From assembly GCA_963969595.1 (NCBI GenBank), contig OZ018408.1, forward strand, positions 310,001 through 374,000: a stretch of DNA of 64,000 nucleotides. Reading direction: 5' to 3'. Position 1 is the first letter of the stretch, and each line of letters opens with the position of its first letter. The notes beneath the pieces are model-generated. The model was not told where the DNA came from and searched no databases. It saw nothing but the letters and a program-made list of their open reading frames with translations. The stretch comes from Neckera pumila (lineage: Eukaryota > Streptophyta > Bryopsida > Hypnales > Neckeraceae). Made by a program: the position numbers and the translations under genes. Shown piece by piece: positions 22,201-32,910 of this stretch.

Positions 22201-22973
22201 ACAGGAGTATCTGCCGTGAGAATAGAAATACCCCCCCACAGTTGAAGAATCCACACCTGCATCAGTAGCTTCTGGAGAAGATGTGTAGTCGGCGGACGAG
22301 CCTGGTGACCTTCCTCGGCATGTCTGCTGCACGATTTCTGGGGTGAGTGGATCCATCGTCCCATCTGTTGTTGCTTCTGGATTTGATAAATCACAGCCTG
22401 GTGTGGTCGTTGTAATTTCTGTTGAACACCCAGTCTTGTCGAAGCTCCACTTCTCTGCCGTGCAGCTCTTCTCTGCTGGTCCGAATATTGCTCCCGTTCG
22501 TGCTCCTACGATGCCATCACAGAAGGTTTTCAGTTACTCTCACTGAAGACTGAGAGTCACAACCAAACCGCAGGCCAGGATTCAAGCATACCTTCAACCA
22601 AGAGGCTTTGAATGCCTTTGGATGAGAGCAATTCAACTTGACCGAAAGCGGAGAAGTCTAGCGAACGGAGTTGCATGTTTCGCTTCCTGGAATTCTTCCT
22701 GGCCAGGATCCATGCTACGTCTCTGTCTTTGAAGGGTCTGGCATCGTCCTCCCAGATAGGTTGCACATTGTTCTCTTCATGGGCGATGTCTACTGGCGCG
22801 GCAACAACAACTTCAGCAGCTGCACTTGCACTTGCCGTTGCTGCTTCGCCAAGCAGTAGACCCTTCCTCTTCAGCGACTCTCGCAAGTGATCAAGCAGCC
22901 GTGCTGAACTCAAAATATCGTGACATCCGAGGATCCTGTCGAAATTCCCTCCTGCCTCCTGCCCCTCCATCAC
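14797..22973 (-). CDS. DME-like: DEMETER/ROS1-like 5-methylcytosine DNA glycosylase, complete gene, 19 coding exons
   Basis: Bifunctional DNA glycosylase/AP lyase family that excises 5-methylcytosine from nuclear DNA to start active demethylation. Coding exons, 5' to 3' on the minus strand: 22973-22592, 22505-22257, 22068-21935, 21820-20128, 20006-19916, 19776-18508, 18281-18197, 18032-17941, 17765-17697, 17551-17515, 17370-17288, 17197-16586, 16450-16414, 16279-16222, 16098-15980, 15877-15812, 15612-15498, 15301-15263, 15008-14797. They sum to 5,442 nt (1,813 codons plus stop), and every junction keeps phase. Junctions are GT-AG except intron 11, which is GC-AG. Seen: domain A, HhH-GPD glycosylase with Lys1285 and Asp1303, [4Fe-4S] cysteines 1370/1377/1380/1386, domain B, RRM-like end. 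Start is the first of two adjacent ATGs, just downstream of a TATA box. The donor of exon 3 is uncertain (21935 or 21965); either choice keeps frame and skips an in-frame TAG just before exon 4. No disabling lesion is seen. Identity is near certain; exact N-terminal exons need RNA evidence. Confidence 0.93.
16414..17197 (-). other. DME-like exons 12-13: linker and domain B
   Basis: Exon 12 (16586-17197) reads on from SAKLLLKGREEQ through PIIEEPCSPEPN, a Pro/Glu-rich motif shared with DME-type proteins. It continues to PKLKNIQRLRTVHFV; exon 13 (16414-16450) completes YELPDNHPLLFE. The PKLKN...LRT...VYELPD...HPLL pattern is the conserved core of domain B, which packs with the glycosylase core. 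Junction phases (2, then 0) are consistent. Confidence 0.93.
17197..17288 (-). other. GC-AG intron after the [4Fe-4S] exon
   Basis: The coding frame requires exon 11 to end ...TATGCAAG before GCAAGT, and exon 12 to begin after ATGTGGCAG. This joins YASS to SAKLLLK in phase 2, which fits the family (an Ala-rich stretch after the cluster). AG|GCAAGT is the typical context of rare GC donors. No GT donor nearby keeps both the phase and the conserved residues. Intron spans 17198-17287. Confidence 0.8.
17288..18281 (-). other. DME-like exons 7-11: HhH-GPD catalytic core and [4Fe-4S] cluster
   Basis: Exon 7 (18197-18281) encodes the helix-hairpin-helix FRGVGIKSVECIRLLTL, with the family's catalytic Lys in GIKS. 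Exon 8 (17941-18032) starts VDTNVGRILVRLGWVPL, with the catalytic Asp in VDTN. Exon 9 (17697-17765) gives QYVWPRLCTLDQKTL and exon 10 (17515-17551) YELHYQMITFGK. Exon 11 (17288-17370) gives VFCTKSKPNCNACPMRTEC, a C-X6-C-X2-C-X5-C iron-sulfur motif. All residues known to be needed for base excision in this family are present, so activity is likely (inference). Confidence 0.95.
18508..20006 (-). other. DME-like exons 5-6: end of domain A, long linker, start of glycosylase domain
   Basis: Exon 5 (19916-20006) encodes the family block SFSRWKGSVVDSV and FLTQNVSDFLS. Exon 6 (18508-19776) continues with NAFISLRARFP, then about 320 residues of low-complexity, charged linker (interdomain region). The glycosylase domain starts around residue 1185. 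Its landmarks are VDWDAVRKASVHEVAEVIKN, RGMNNALAGRMKAFLD and GSIDLEWIRWLPPEEAK. The exon ends in phase 2 at a strong GTGAGT donor, and its last codon is completed by exon 7. Confidence 0.93.
20128..21820 (-). other. DME-like exon 4: basic linker, 2 x 175-residue repeat, start of domain A
   Basis: The exon opens with a Lys/Arg-rich stretch (STRKRKYQPK and following), plausibly for nuclear targeting and DNA contact (inference). Residues about 299-648 are two nearly identical 175-residue units. Each holds a run like KRPRQGK, several Ala, and a cysteine cluster around CNGSLCICSS. From residue 763 comes domain A: KVNLDARTVRMF, then an acidic stretch, then SWERSRQVWQHRA and FISIMRQVQG. These match the conserved block of DME/ROS1 proteins that precedes the glycosylase fold. 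The exon ends in phase 1 at a GTCGGT donor. Confidence 0.85.
20644..21693 (-). repeat. Tandem duplication of 525 bp inside exon 4 of the DME-like gene
   Basis: Unit 20644-21168 is repeated as 21169-21693. Reading the two units side by side I count only about five base differences (for example gatgg/gacgg near 20662, ttgga/ttggg near 20863, gccttgcc/gccttacc near 21030). The unit is exactly 175 codons, so frame is kept. The low divergence points to a recent event; the differences argue against a simple assembly duplication. Confidence 0.95.
21935..22973 (-). other. DME-like gene, N-terminal exons 1-3
   Basis: Exon 1 (22592-22973) encodes 127 residues with a run of Ala and Val in the middle and a basic stretch (ARKNSRKRN) near its end. 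Exon 2 (22257-22505) and exon 3 (21935-22068) encode low-complexity Ser/Thr/Pro-rich sequence. None of this matches a domain I recognise; N termini of this family are known to be poorly conserved. The three exons are linked by phase 1 junctions with good acceptors (GTAG, GCAG). Because the sequence has no family landmark, this part of the model rests only on open frame, splice consensus and phase, so it is less secure than the rest. Confidence 0.65.
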
Positions 22974-23024
22974 GCTTGCTTCCTTCTAGCTCAAAACCCA
23001 AAACCTCGATGAGCACGAGTGGTG

Positions 23025-23033
23025 TATATATAA
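23025..23033 (-). promoter_or_regulatory. TATA box of the DME-like gene
   Basis: On the minus strand TTATATATA lies about 52 bases upstream of the first ATG. A start site 25-30 bases downstream would leave a short 5' leader of roughly 20-30 bases. Position and sequence fit a plant core promoter; transcription itself is not shown. Confidence 0.5.
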
Positions 23034-23039
23034 TTCGGC

Positions 23040-24030
23040 TCGGTAAAATATGGACCCCGTATTGAACTCGGTGTGTGGAGCAAATGCGTGAACTAACGAT
23101 GAACCTAACTTAATTTGATGATGCATTGATAGCCAATTCCCGAAAAATTCGATTACTGGGAGCACTATCGGTATTCCACTTTCCTGCACCTTGAACGAGA
23201 GCACTGCAGCTCGCTTCCCATCACCGGCGCACTGCAAAGACTGCCAGTTGGGGGCTGAAGCTGTGCTAAACCACAAAACGTCGGACCTCCCATCGACTCT
23301 GCATAGAGTAGCCTAAGAACAGCGTCGTCACTCCCATACTAGAAGGCGAGGCTACCAGTTGTCCCAAGTCTCAACCGATCAGCCTCAATCTCGGCACTTC
23401 CAGGCTCGGTGATGCAAACATGTGATGACAGAAGCCCACTCCTGCGCTCGAGAGAAAACCCATTCTAGGGTGGACCCTTTACTAAGAAAAAACACCCGAA
23501 GGCCGATTACACGCCCGAGGGCAAATTACACCCGAAGGAAGAGGAAGCGCCCAGAGGCAATAAACACCAAAAGGCGGAGAAAGCGCTTGAGAGTCAAGGC
23601 GGCTCACTTCCTCCTCTGGCGGCTCACTTCCTCCTCTCCCTGGCACCAGTACGTTACATGCCAGATTGCCCACCCACCTCGCTCCGTGAAGATCAAGGTA
23701 AAAGAAGTGTATTTTTTAATGTGAAATGTGGAATTATTTCCTTCACAAATTGTTACTCCAGGAACTGTTCCCTTCAAAATGTTGTGAATTTGGCAATGAA
23801 GTCCCGTTTCATTTGTTTCTAAGAAAATAAAATAAAAACTGCGTATTTTGGAATCATGTCATTGGAAGAGTTCATAACAGTAGGAGCTCTGTGAGTTGAC
23901 TCCCTTTGAAGCAGACTCTTCCATGATGGAGGGAATGTAGTACCCATGTTGACTCTTCATTCATGTTGGTCTTACAGCAACATCATAGTTATTTTGTCTG
24001 AATAACACAGACTATACGGTAGAACCTCCC
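23040..24030. other. Upstream region of the DME-like gene
   Basis: No coding region. Contains a direct duplication ggcggctcacttcctcctct x2 at about 23599-23639. A retroposon-like tail lies at about 23783-23832 (ggcaatgaagtcccgtttca, then an A-rich run), similar to the tail at 36498-36525. Confidence 0.45.
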
Positions 24031-24033
24031 TAA

Positions 24034-25733
24034 GAGCATCGCCACCGCAGGGCGCCAAGTGAAGCTGACCTTGTGAATTGGCGAGTCAGGCCAAGTATTT
24101 TCCCCCACCGCAGGCACGTTGACTCGCCAAAAATGCGTGGCCACTTCAAGTTTTCAAGAGGGGACGGGCAAATGGGGAAGCCCTGGCACGCCTCGCTATG
24201 GGGTTTAACTTCAATTTTTACCCTGACTTCGAGGTACTAACACCCCCAATTGCCACTCAAATGTAATTAAAATAATTTAACTGCCATGAAATTCCCTTCA
24301 TTTGTATGAAGAAAAAAAGAAAAAAAATACTTTTGACTACAAGAAAGATCTCTTTACTTGTGTATCAAATTGGAATGTAAGTATTTTCAACTTTTGTCGA
24401 GTTCCATGTGAGAAGAGTAGCTCACTATATATACATGGGATGGTAGGAGGTAGACCAAACAATGTGGAATAAGTAAATTAGATGTAGGAGATTCACTCAT
24501 AGTTTTTTCAAAATTATGAATTGTGTTAAAAGTAGGATTTTAGACCTCATTTAAGGTAAGTGAGCCCATTGTGGTCAAAATTAGGAGTCTACCCTCATGT
24601 CGTTGCTAAAAATTTTGAAATGTTTTTCCATGTGAAGACAAGTGTGAGAGAGAGTGAGGACATTTGAAATTATATTTTTTGGACCAAGTGTGAATTAGTT
24701 TTGAAATTCTGAAGTGATCTGTCCAAAAGAATCAATAGACTACCCCATAACCAACAAAAAGTGTATCCAATATGCTCTTCTTAATCACCTAAAGTGGTCA
24801 CAATAATTTCTAATGTAGAAGGCCATAAAAAGTCACTTCCTACAATGATTTACACTGAAAAAGCAGGTGTTCCTAATGAGGTCACTAATCACTCCATTGG
24901 TGTCAGGTTAGACATTGATTGTGGCCAAAAAAACTGTCATGGGATCATTAGGTGTCCACTATGGGTCATTTGACCACAATGGGCTTGTCTACCTTAGGCA
25001 TAGTAGAATAATTTTTTCCAAAAAACATTTGAACTAAGAAAAGTTGGAGAATCAAGTTAAATTTCATCTCCAGAAATCCATTTGAAATTTCAAGTCTCCA
25101 ATCAAAAGTTATGGACAAATTTCAAAGTAAGGTTGGAATGGGAGAGAATGTTTGAAAATGTCAAAAAAAATTCCCTTCCAACGCCACTCTGAAATTTGTG
25201 CATATCTTTTGAATGGAGACTCAAAATCTCAAACGGATTTTTGGAGATGAAATTTAACTTGATTATCCAACCTTTCTCAGTTTGAAGTCTTTTGGAAAAA
25301 GTTAATCTACTATGCCTAAATGAGGTCTGAAATCTTACTTTTAATACAATTCCTATTTTTGAAAAAACTATGAGTGGTGGAGCTCCTACTACATCTGATT
25401 TACTTATCCTACATTGTTTGTTTACCTCCTACCACCCCATGTGTATATAGTAAGTTTATCTATTAGTTCAAAACACAGAGTAAGTTGGAAATGCCTTTGA
25501 AAAAATGTGATCTAGTTCTCAATGAACTAAACTAAGTAAAAGTTTTTTGAATTTCATTTTAAAACCATCAAAATCTTTTACATTACATATTTGGCACCTA
25601 CTATATACTTGGCACTCCTATCTGGCGCGTCAGCTGTGGGGCAGAGGAGGAATGGTAAAAATCCACTCTTCAAATCTACTCACCAAAACTCCACTTGGCA
25701 CCCCTCCTTGGCAAGTCTGCAATGGCGATGCTC
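24034..25733. mobile_element. Large fold-back Harbinger-like element with TAA target duplication
   Basis: Ends are inverted: GAGCATCGCCACCGCAGG at the left and GAGCATCGCCATTGCAGA reading in from the right. Flanked by TAA at 24031-24033 and 25734-25736. Nearly the whole element is a long imperfect inverted repeat centred near 25150. For example, ggtggtaggaggtaaaca (reverse, 25.42 kb) pairs with gatggtaggaggtagacc (24.44 kb), and aagttggagaatcaagttaa (25.04 kb) with its mirror at 25.26 kb. The left arm carries about 400 extra bases (24.6-25.0 kb). TAA duplication with these ends fits PIF/Harbinger. No transposase. Confidence 0.8.
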
Positions 25734-25751
25734 TAAGTCAATCTTCCATAA

Positions 25752-26237
25752 GACCATCTGCAATGCAACCAGTAGCACGCATAGTATTGGCATTGTGTAG
25801 GGCTAATGATCATTATTATTTAAAATTGTGCTTTAATGCAACCAATATGGAGACCTCCACTTTCACGGCCTTAGTATGCGACCACCCAAGACCAACTTTT
25901 TTTGTCATTTTGCCAATCTCAAGAAGCGTCTCGGCAAATTGATTTATAGGAGTCATCATGACAAAAAGCCATAGTATCCAATGGATGCCAAAAAAGTTTA
26001 TTGGTATGTGCGCTAATCAATTCAGCCTTCCTTGTTTCCATAAAAAGTCCTTTTTTTAATGTAAATTCTTTTCTTCCTTTCTTTTTATAATATGGAAAAG
26101 TCCAATTGATGTTTGGATTGCATGCTTTACATTGGGTCAATTTTCCAAAGAAAGGACCGGCACTATAGAAGCCTCATGGAATAGCCCACAATTTGCTCTT
26201 GTAGGGCCTATTTATTGTTGTTGCATTGCGGATGGTC
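25752..26237. mobile_element. Small Harbinger-like element with TAA target duplication
   Basis: Inverted ends GACCATCTGCAATGCAAC and GACCATCCGCAATGCAAC, flanked by TAA at 25749-25751 and 26238-26240. Starts only 15 bases after the previous element's target duplication. No transposase frame. Confidence 0.8.
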
Positions 26238-26499
26238 TAAGCAAATAAGCCTTTGTAAAGTAGTCGTCTCAGATCGGTCCCGGACTTTTCTCGGGACTTG
26301 TCCTCATAACAAAGGTTATGACTAAAAATGACCCTCCATAAGCAAATAAACCTCCCTAACTTAATCTTGTCAGATCGTGTCAGACCGGTCCAGGACCGAT
26401 CAATATAGAGAGGTTCTACTGAACTTTGATTGTTAAATTTGAATATTCTAAAACATGTAAGAAGGAAGAGGATGTAAGGCAAACCACCCATGACATGCA

Positions 26500-27330
26500 C
26501 CTAGGGAATGATTCATTACAGTCTTTCATCTACCCATGACACTTTTTCTAATAAGCAAGATTTGAGCTATATTATGTTGAATTAGTAACCACAATCAATG
26601 TCTTGGGTGACGGTGATAGAGTTATTAGTGACTTAGATAGAAAACCCATTGCTGTGAGATGATCCTATAGTGGATACTTATGGAATGACCCCATTACAAT
26701 TTTTTCTAATATGTGACATTTGGGCCACAATCAATGTCTTATATGATAGTAATGGAGTGATTTGTGACCTCATTAAGAACATTCAACTTTTCAGTGTGAA
26801 TTCATTGTAAAAATTAACTTTTTAAAAGCTTCCATATTAGAAAATATTGTGACTACTTTAGGTGAGTAAAATGATCATTATGTATTCAAATTTTATCGGT
26901 TCAAGGGTAGTCTAAAGACTCTATTGGACCATGATGCGGTCTAAGCTTCAAAAGTTCATAGCAAATTCATACTTTGTTGGAAAAATATAATTTTAATTGC
27001 TCTCACTATTTTTGACACTTGTCTTTATTTGAAAATAAAATTGAAAAATTTCAACAATAGTGAGACCAAACTCCTAATTTTGACCACAATGTGTTGTTTT
27101 ACCTTATAATAGAAAATTCCACTTTTTAAGTGTAAATTCATCACAAGAAGTGACTATTTTATTTGTTCATATTGTGGTTATATTAGAAAATATTGTACCC
27201 ATGATAGAAAATATTATGATTGCTTAAGATGACCATTATGGATATACTTTTTATTGTTTTGGGATAGTCTAGAGACTCTTTTGGATAAAAATTTGACAAT
27301 ACACTTCAAATATTCATAACAAATTCATAC
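26500..27330. repeat. Dispersed repeat, related in reverse to 24.6-25.0 kb
   Basis: The word ccacaatcaatgtctt occurs at 26590 and 26732, so part of the segment is internally duplicated. The stretch from gtggatact to ttgacacttgtcttta corresponds in reverse complement to the extra piece in the left arm of the fold-back element at 24.6-25.0 kb. No coding region. Confidence 0.6.
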
Positions 27331-27723
27331 TTTGTCTTGGAATACCAAAATACAATGCGAAGTCATGATTCTAAAGGCTAGCTATGTGCCCATGTGGAAC
27401 CATGCAACTGCAATTTGCATTGCAACTTTGTGCTCCAAGCCTTCCTTTTTTATAGTGAATTTAATCCTCCAACATACTCTTCTTTCAAGGTTCTTTAAAT
27501 TTCACAAGTAGAAGCAACAAGCTTTAAGGGAAGAAGAAATCCTAAACTTTGATTGGTGTAAGCCATCTTTTCTTGTAGTACCTCATTTTGTTCCGTATCA
27601 CCTTTACACTAGTCCAAGTAATGGAAATGTACATGAAGAGGTAGGGCTCTATGAGATATGCTAAAAGCATTTTGAGACAAGTTTTCAACCTAACTCTTTG
27701 ACGTAAATTGGACACAAACATTA

Positions 27724-27930
27724 TAAGAAACCCACATTTTAGGTGACAAGCCTTGATTTTTCTTGACGGATTTTAGTGGACGTCCAATGCAACAAATCCA
27801 AATTTTTATGTCAACATTGATGTTACGTTGGACGTTTTTATTGACAAAAAAACATGAATTTGTTGCATTGGATGTCTATTAAAATCCGTCACAAAAATTA
27901 GGGCTTGTCACCTAAAACGCGGGGTTCTTA
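27724..27930. mobile_element. MITE, about 207 bp, long inverted ends
   Basis: Left end taagaaacccacattttagg and right end (reverse) taagaaccccgcgttttagg begin inverted repeats of about 75 bases. Each continues with tgacaagcc, gacggatttta and ccaatgcaacaaat. It is nearly a perfect hairpin. The target duplication is not certain. Confidence 0.8.
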
Positions 27931-29431
27931 TCTTTAAAGATACTTCAAATGTGTCATATTAAGTTGTTATAAATACAATAATTAGTTTAATCCCAAATGC
28001 CCAAGGCCCTTGGGAGTTGAGTTTTTTGGAGTTTGTTCTTATCTAAACAAAAAGCCATAGCTTTTATCATTTCTAATATAAGTTTTTGGATTGTAAGTAA
28101 ATTTACTATCTTAAATCAAATGAAGGGTGGTTTTAATTACCTTGCTTTAAATTTTAGACAATTTTTAAAAGTAAATAAGCATTAATGGGACATTTGAACT
28201 TATAAATAAATAAGGGTAGGTAATAATATAGAAATTTACCTTTTTTTTTTTCTAAAGTAGGGTTGCTGCAATTCCCCTCCAAAAATCAGAACTCTTAAGA
28301 AGCAAAATAAGTTGGTTTCCCCCTCTCAAAAAAAGATTTGAATCTTGGACAACTATGACTTTAGAGATCCCATGCGCTGGCCCCTATGTGCCAAAGAAGT
28401 ATTACTGGCAGTGGATGAGAAGTAGATGAACAAGGAGTGGACAAGTTTCATGAGGTTTTTGTTAGAAAGCAAAACTAGAATGGACTTTAGGTATGATACA
28501 TTTTTTTAGACTGCATAAGTGTTAGACTTCTTGTACATAATGATAAATGTTTTTGGGATTCCATAAGTATTGGTGCAAAACATGTAGCTTTATAATGAAC
28601 ATAGGGTATCCAAAATGAAGACCACAAACAATTTCAAATGAAACATAGGGTACACAAAATAAGGCAACTTTAGAGATTTAGATAAAGATAGGCCTATGTA
28701 AATGCACAAAATTTACCTACATAGCCCCCGTCCAATAGGGGCTTGAACGCACGTGATGTCTAAGCATAGTATATAGTGCACCCCCCAAGGAAAGAAAGTG
28801 ATTTTTAATTTAAAATTGATGTTCATATAACATGCAATCATTGAGCAAGTCCAAACAATCTCTATTGAAAACAAATGGCTAGATGACATTACTCTCTTTG
28901 TCCCAAAATAAATTTGGGTTTTTCTAGAAATGGCTAGCTTAGTGCGTGAGTAGCTCCTATTTTCAAAGGATTGTGTAGGCGTGAAAGAATGGAAGTCAAC
29001 ATGGAAGTGGTGCATGTTGAAAACAAGCGGCAAAATCGACAAAATTGTCTTTTTGGGAACTCCTCCAATAGTATTAATTTTAATCATTCTCCAAGCAACA
29101 TTGGTGCAATGATGTCAATTGATGTCTTCTATATTCAATCCCAACAACGTGCAATGATTCAAGTCCAAGAAATTATCAACAAGAGGTTTGTTTGTACAAT
29201 TTTGTATAATTATCGGTTGAATTTCTCGCCTTCAGTTGATTATAGTCTATAGCCAGAGTGTGGTATCTATGAATTCTTTTGCTTCTAGGTGTTCAAACTA
29301 GCTTCAACTTTTGTCCATTAAGTTGTAAAGAGCCAATTTTGAATTTCATTTGGGACAAGTATATTTGGAAACCCCGGATTTATTTCAAGACAGAGGGAAT
29401 ATTCTACAATTTTTAAATTCTTAAATCCCTA
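27931..29431. other. Intergenic DNA, no gene supported
   Basis: Short frames on both strands near 28.7-29.25 kb overlap each other and resemble no family I know. Confidence 0.35.
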
Positions 29432-29653
29432 CACTACAAGAGAATGGAATGTTTTAAAGGAGTTCTAAAGTATAGTCCTAGACATAAGGTTTTAAATAAT
29501 GACCTTCAAGGCAATTTTCAGCAAAATTTGACTAGAAACACTTGTATTTCTAGTAAAGTTTTGCTGAAAATTGCCTTAAAGGTTATTACTTAAAATCTTA
29601 TGTCTTGGACTATACTTAAAAACTCATTTAAAACACCCCATTCTCTTGTGGTG
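29432..29653. mobile_element. CACTA MITE, 222 bp, with CTA target duplication
   Basis: Ends CACTACAAGAGAATGGAATG and (reverse) CACCACAAGAGAATGGGGTG, with the two halves forming one long inverted repeat of about 100 bases per arm. Flanked by CTA at 29429-29431 and 29654-29656. CACTA ends plus a 3-base duplication define this superfamily. Confidence 0.88.
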
Positions 29654-29918
29654 CTAAAAGATGGGCTTATAAACATTTAACCATAAATTTCAACTTTGCA
29701 TTCTATCAAGTCTCTATGTGCTCCCGTTTTGAGTATATATATGAACAGAAAAAAATTATTTTTTCTTGCCAAAGTTGAAATCACAAGTTCTACTTGTAAA
29801 TAAGGAAACAAATTTATTTGTGAAGATTTGAACTTGTCGTGAATTTTTGAAAAAAAAGTGATGGAAAATCATATTGAATACAAAATATACTTTAAAATCT
29901 ATAAATTTTACTATAAGC

Positions 29919-30784
29919 TTAACTCCTAAAGGACCATCATGCGTTTTTTGGCTATACAAAATTTTTGGGCAGGTACATGTGATTAGAGATTTCCATATTT
30001 TAGGATGAAATTTTGATAGAAGGTGGCCGCATGGAGTATCTTTCATATGCACTAAATTTCATGACATTTGGAAATGTGAATAAAAAATTATGGCCTAATG
30101 TGTTACTTTTTTTTGTAACTTGGGCAGTTTGGCCAGATTAGAAAAAATCATTTTTTTCAAAAACAAAAATTTTAAATTGGTTTTCTAGAGTTGTATATAC
30201 GTAGAAAGCTTTGAGTCATTCCATTTTGATCAATGAGATGAAAATTATGAGGAGTTTTAGTTTGCAAATAGTTATGGATTATCTATTCTAAATAGATTTT
30301 GAAGTTGTTTATTTAACCCGATTTTCAATATATTTGGGAAAAAATAAAATCATAGGATGTAGATTGTTTATAACAACATTGCAACCATTGGAATTGGCAT
30401 TTTTTTATTATATAATTAAGTTCTTGACAATTTAGTATTTTGAATCATTCTCTACTACTATCTACTTACATTTATTTTCCTATATGTTGGACAATTCCAA
30501 ATTAAGTGAGATTTTCAACAAAAAGTGAGCTTGTGAAGTGCAGCTGTCCTATTTTTTGCAGGGCCAAAAAATGATTTCAATGAATTTGAATGTTTATCTC
30601 TTGCAATCCACACCGTGGAAATTTTTGAAATTTTTATCACATGTTCTCAAGTCAGCATACTACAAGATCCTATGGTTACATGTGTAAAAAAAAGTTTTTT
30701 TTTTCAAAAATGGCTATTTGTACTAAAAATGGCAATTTTTGAGCATTTTTGATGAAAACATAGTCATGGAACTTTAATGAGTAA
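29919..30784 (+). mobile_element. TTAA element, family A
   Basis: Left end TTAACTCCTAAAGGACCATC at 29919; the right end is mutated (gaactttaatgagtaa) and abuts the next element directly, with one TTAA-like site between them. Body matches other family A copies with small deletions. Confidence 0.75.
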
Positions 30785-31504
30785 ACCCCTAACTTCCTAA
30801 CCAACCATATATGGTTGATCCAAAAATTTAGGCTCATTTTTGTGTGGGCAGTTAAATTCTTTGACCATTTAATAAAATTGAAGTGTAGTTTTGAAGCTTA
30901 ACTATTGAAAGCTTTTATTTTTCTAATGTGCCAATTCACTTGATTTGAGATCTAAAAAATTCTACTTATACATTTGCTCTAAAACTAGTCCCAATAAAAA
31001 GAGAAAAGTGTTTTCATGATTTTAACCATTGAAAATTTAAACGTGCAAGGAGTACTGATTTGGAGTTATTTGCAATTTCTACTTATAAAAAAAATTACAT
31101 TTCAACAATTGCAAGGTGGATTGTGTAATGAATTTGATAGCTCTTCATTTGAACATAAGGTTTTTGGATTTGCATTTTAGTGTGCTAACATAATTTCTAT
31201 TTGTTCATGCCACCTCCAATCTCAAAAAACTCTTATATGAAATTTCTAAAACATTGTAGAGACGATAAATATACTAAAAATAGTATATATATATATATAT
31301 ACATTTCTTTCCTTATAACCTTACAACTCCAACGCAATTTTACACTAAAAACTTGTATGCATACTAATAAAAAAATTCTTTAAACATCTATTTAGTTGGA
31401 TTTTGAAAAAAAAAACAATTTACTTCATTGGAGATAACTATAAACCTATGGTCTTTTTTCATAGGAAAAAAACATTTAAAAAGGCTTGGGCACTTAGGGG
31501 ATAA
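30781..31504 (+). mobile_element. TTAA element, family C
   Basis: Begins acccctaacttcctaacc with the perfect palindrome AACCATATATGGTT at 30803-30816. It ends aaggcttgggcacttagggg before ATAA (31501-31504). Shares its body with the copies at 32337, 49786 and 54924. Contains a short TA microsatellite near 31285. Confidence 0.72.
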
Positions 31505-31594
31505 ATTTTGGTGCACTCCAAATTTCCATGCATGTCATCCTATAATTGAAAAGCTTGTAAATCATAGTTATAAATCCAAAATTCATATGGTAAT

Positions 31595-32236
31595 AAAATT
31601 ATTCAATTTTGATTAGAAGAAACAATACTTCACAGGTTCATAGAGTACAAGCCAAGTCAGTTAGCCTGGCAATTTGTACTGACCATTCTATACCTCTCAC
31701 TAGCTATCCCGCCATTAGAAAGGAAATGGCCAAATTTGACTTGGCAACATTGTTTGTTGGGATCAGATTTGCCAAAGAAGCTAAGGCCAAGTACATCAAT
31801 CTGGTCATTGCTGCGGAGTTTGGTAGTATGGTATTGCTGGATTGGTAGGAATGCGTGGATATTCAACCTAGAATCCTGGTCTCAGGCCAAAGTAGAACAA
31901 ATGGTTTGGAAAGCGGCACTTGATCATGGGAGGACAACCCGACTTTGTACCACCATCCTCTGTGACAGATTGTCGGTCAAGTTGCACAAGTTCTTGAAGA
32001 AGTTTGATAGTACCTGGCTTAGGACCCCTTTCTTTGGCTTGCGTAGCGGTAGAGAGATCTCTTGGGAGCTGAAGAAACCAAAATGCGGTTCCTTGATGTA
32101 GCTTTAGGTGGTCCTCCTGTGATTTGTTGTTCCTTTCTGGTTTGGTTCTTTTTGCCAGGGCTCTGCCCTTGGTCTCCGTTGTTTGTTTTATCTTGGAATA
32201 AACTCTGGGTTTCAAAAAAAAAATTATTCAATTTTG
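31595..32236 (+). mobile_element. 5'-truncated LINE 3' end with poly-A and target duplication
   Basis: The insert (about 31612-32219) ends in a 10-base A-run after ggaataaactctgggtttc, and is flanked by aaaattattcaattttg on both sides. It encodes, with frameshifts, the last part of the same LINE family found at 44.5-49.3 kb. Matches are TWQHCLLGSDLPKKLR, WSLLRSLVVWYCWIGRNAW and LRSGREISWELKKPK. Confidence 0.88.
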
Positions 32237-32336
32237 GAAATTTATGTGAAGTAGTCACTTTGGACCGATACAGTGGTTTAGGTGGTCAATGAAACACCAT
32301 TCTATGCACATTTCTAAAATGTACCAACTATTTCAC

Positions 32337-32910
32337 TTAATCTATATTAATTGCCTTATCAACAGTATATGGTCGATTCAAAATTCCAGCTTGTTTGTGT
32401 GTGCAGTTAAATTTCTTTGATTGTTTTGAAGAAAATTTAAGGCCAATATTGAAGGTTAATTATTGGAAGCTTTTATCTTACACCAAAAAAAGGTAAATAT
32501 TTGACTTTTGAGAGGTTTTTAGAGGCATATATGCACCATTAGTGGAAGACTAAATCTTGGTAATTTTACTTGATTTTCCAACTTTGAACTAAGTTTGCCA
32601 ATTTTGCTTGATTTTGAGATGTAAAAAATTACACTCATCCATTGGTTTTGGAAATGGTCCCAATAGAAAGAGTAAAATTTTTTAATGATTTTCACCATTG
32701 AAAATTTAAACATGCAAATTTGTTGATTTGGAGTTATTTGCAATTTCTACTTATAAAAAACATTACATTTCAACAATTGTAAAGTGGATTGTGTAATGAG
32801 TTTCATAGCTCTTCATTTGAATTTAAGTTTTTTGGATCTGCATTTTAGTATGCTAACACAATTTTTAATTTTTCATGTCACCTCCAATCTCAAATAACTC
32901 TTATATGCTC
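32337..32910 (+). mobile_element. TTAA element, family C, right end missing
   Basis: Family C body from ttgccttatcaacagtatat through caatctcaaataactcttat. The left palindrome is mutated and the right terminus is absent. Confidence 0.6.

Noticed and set aside
28713..29252. Overlapping frames of 124 and 93 codons on opposite strands
   Set aside because: Neither resembles a known protein; AT-rich chance frames.
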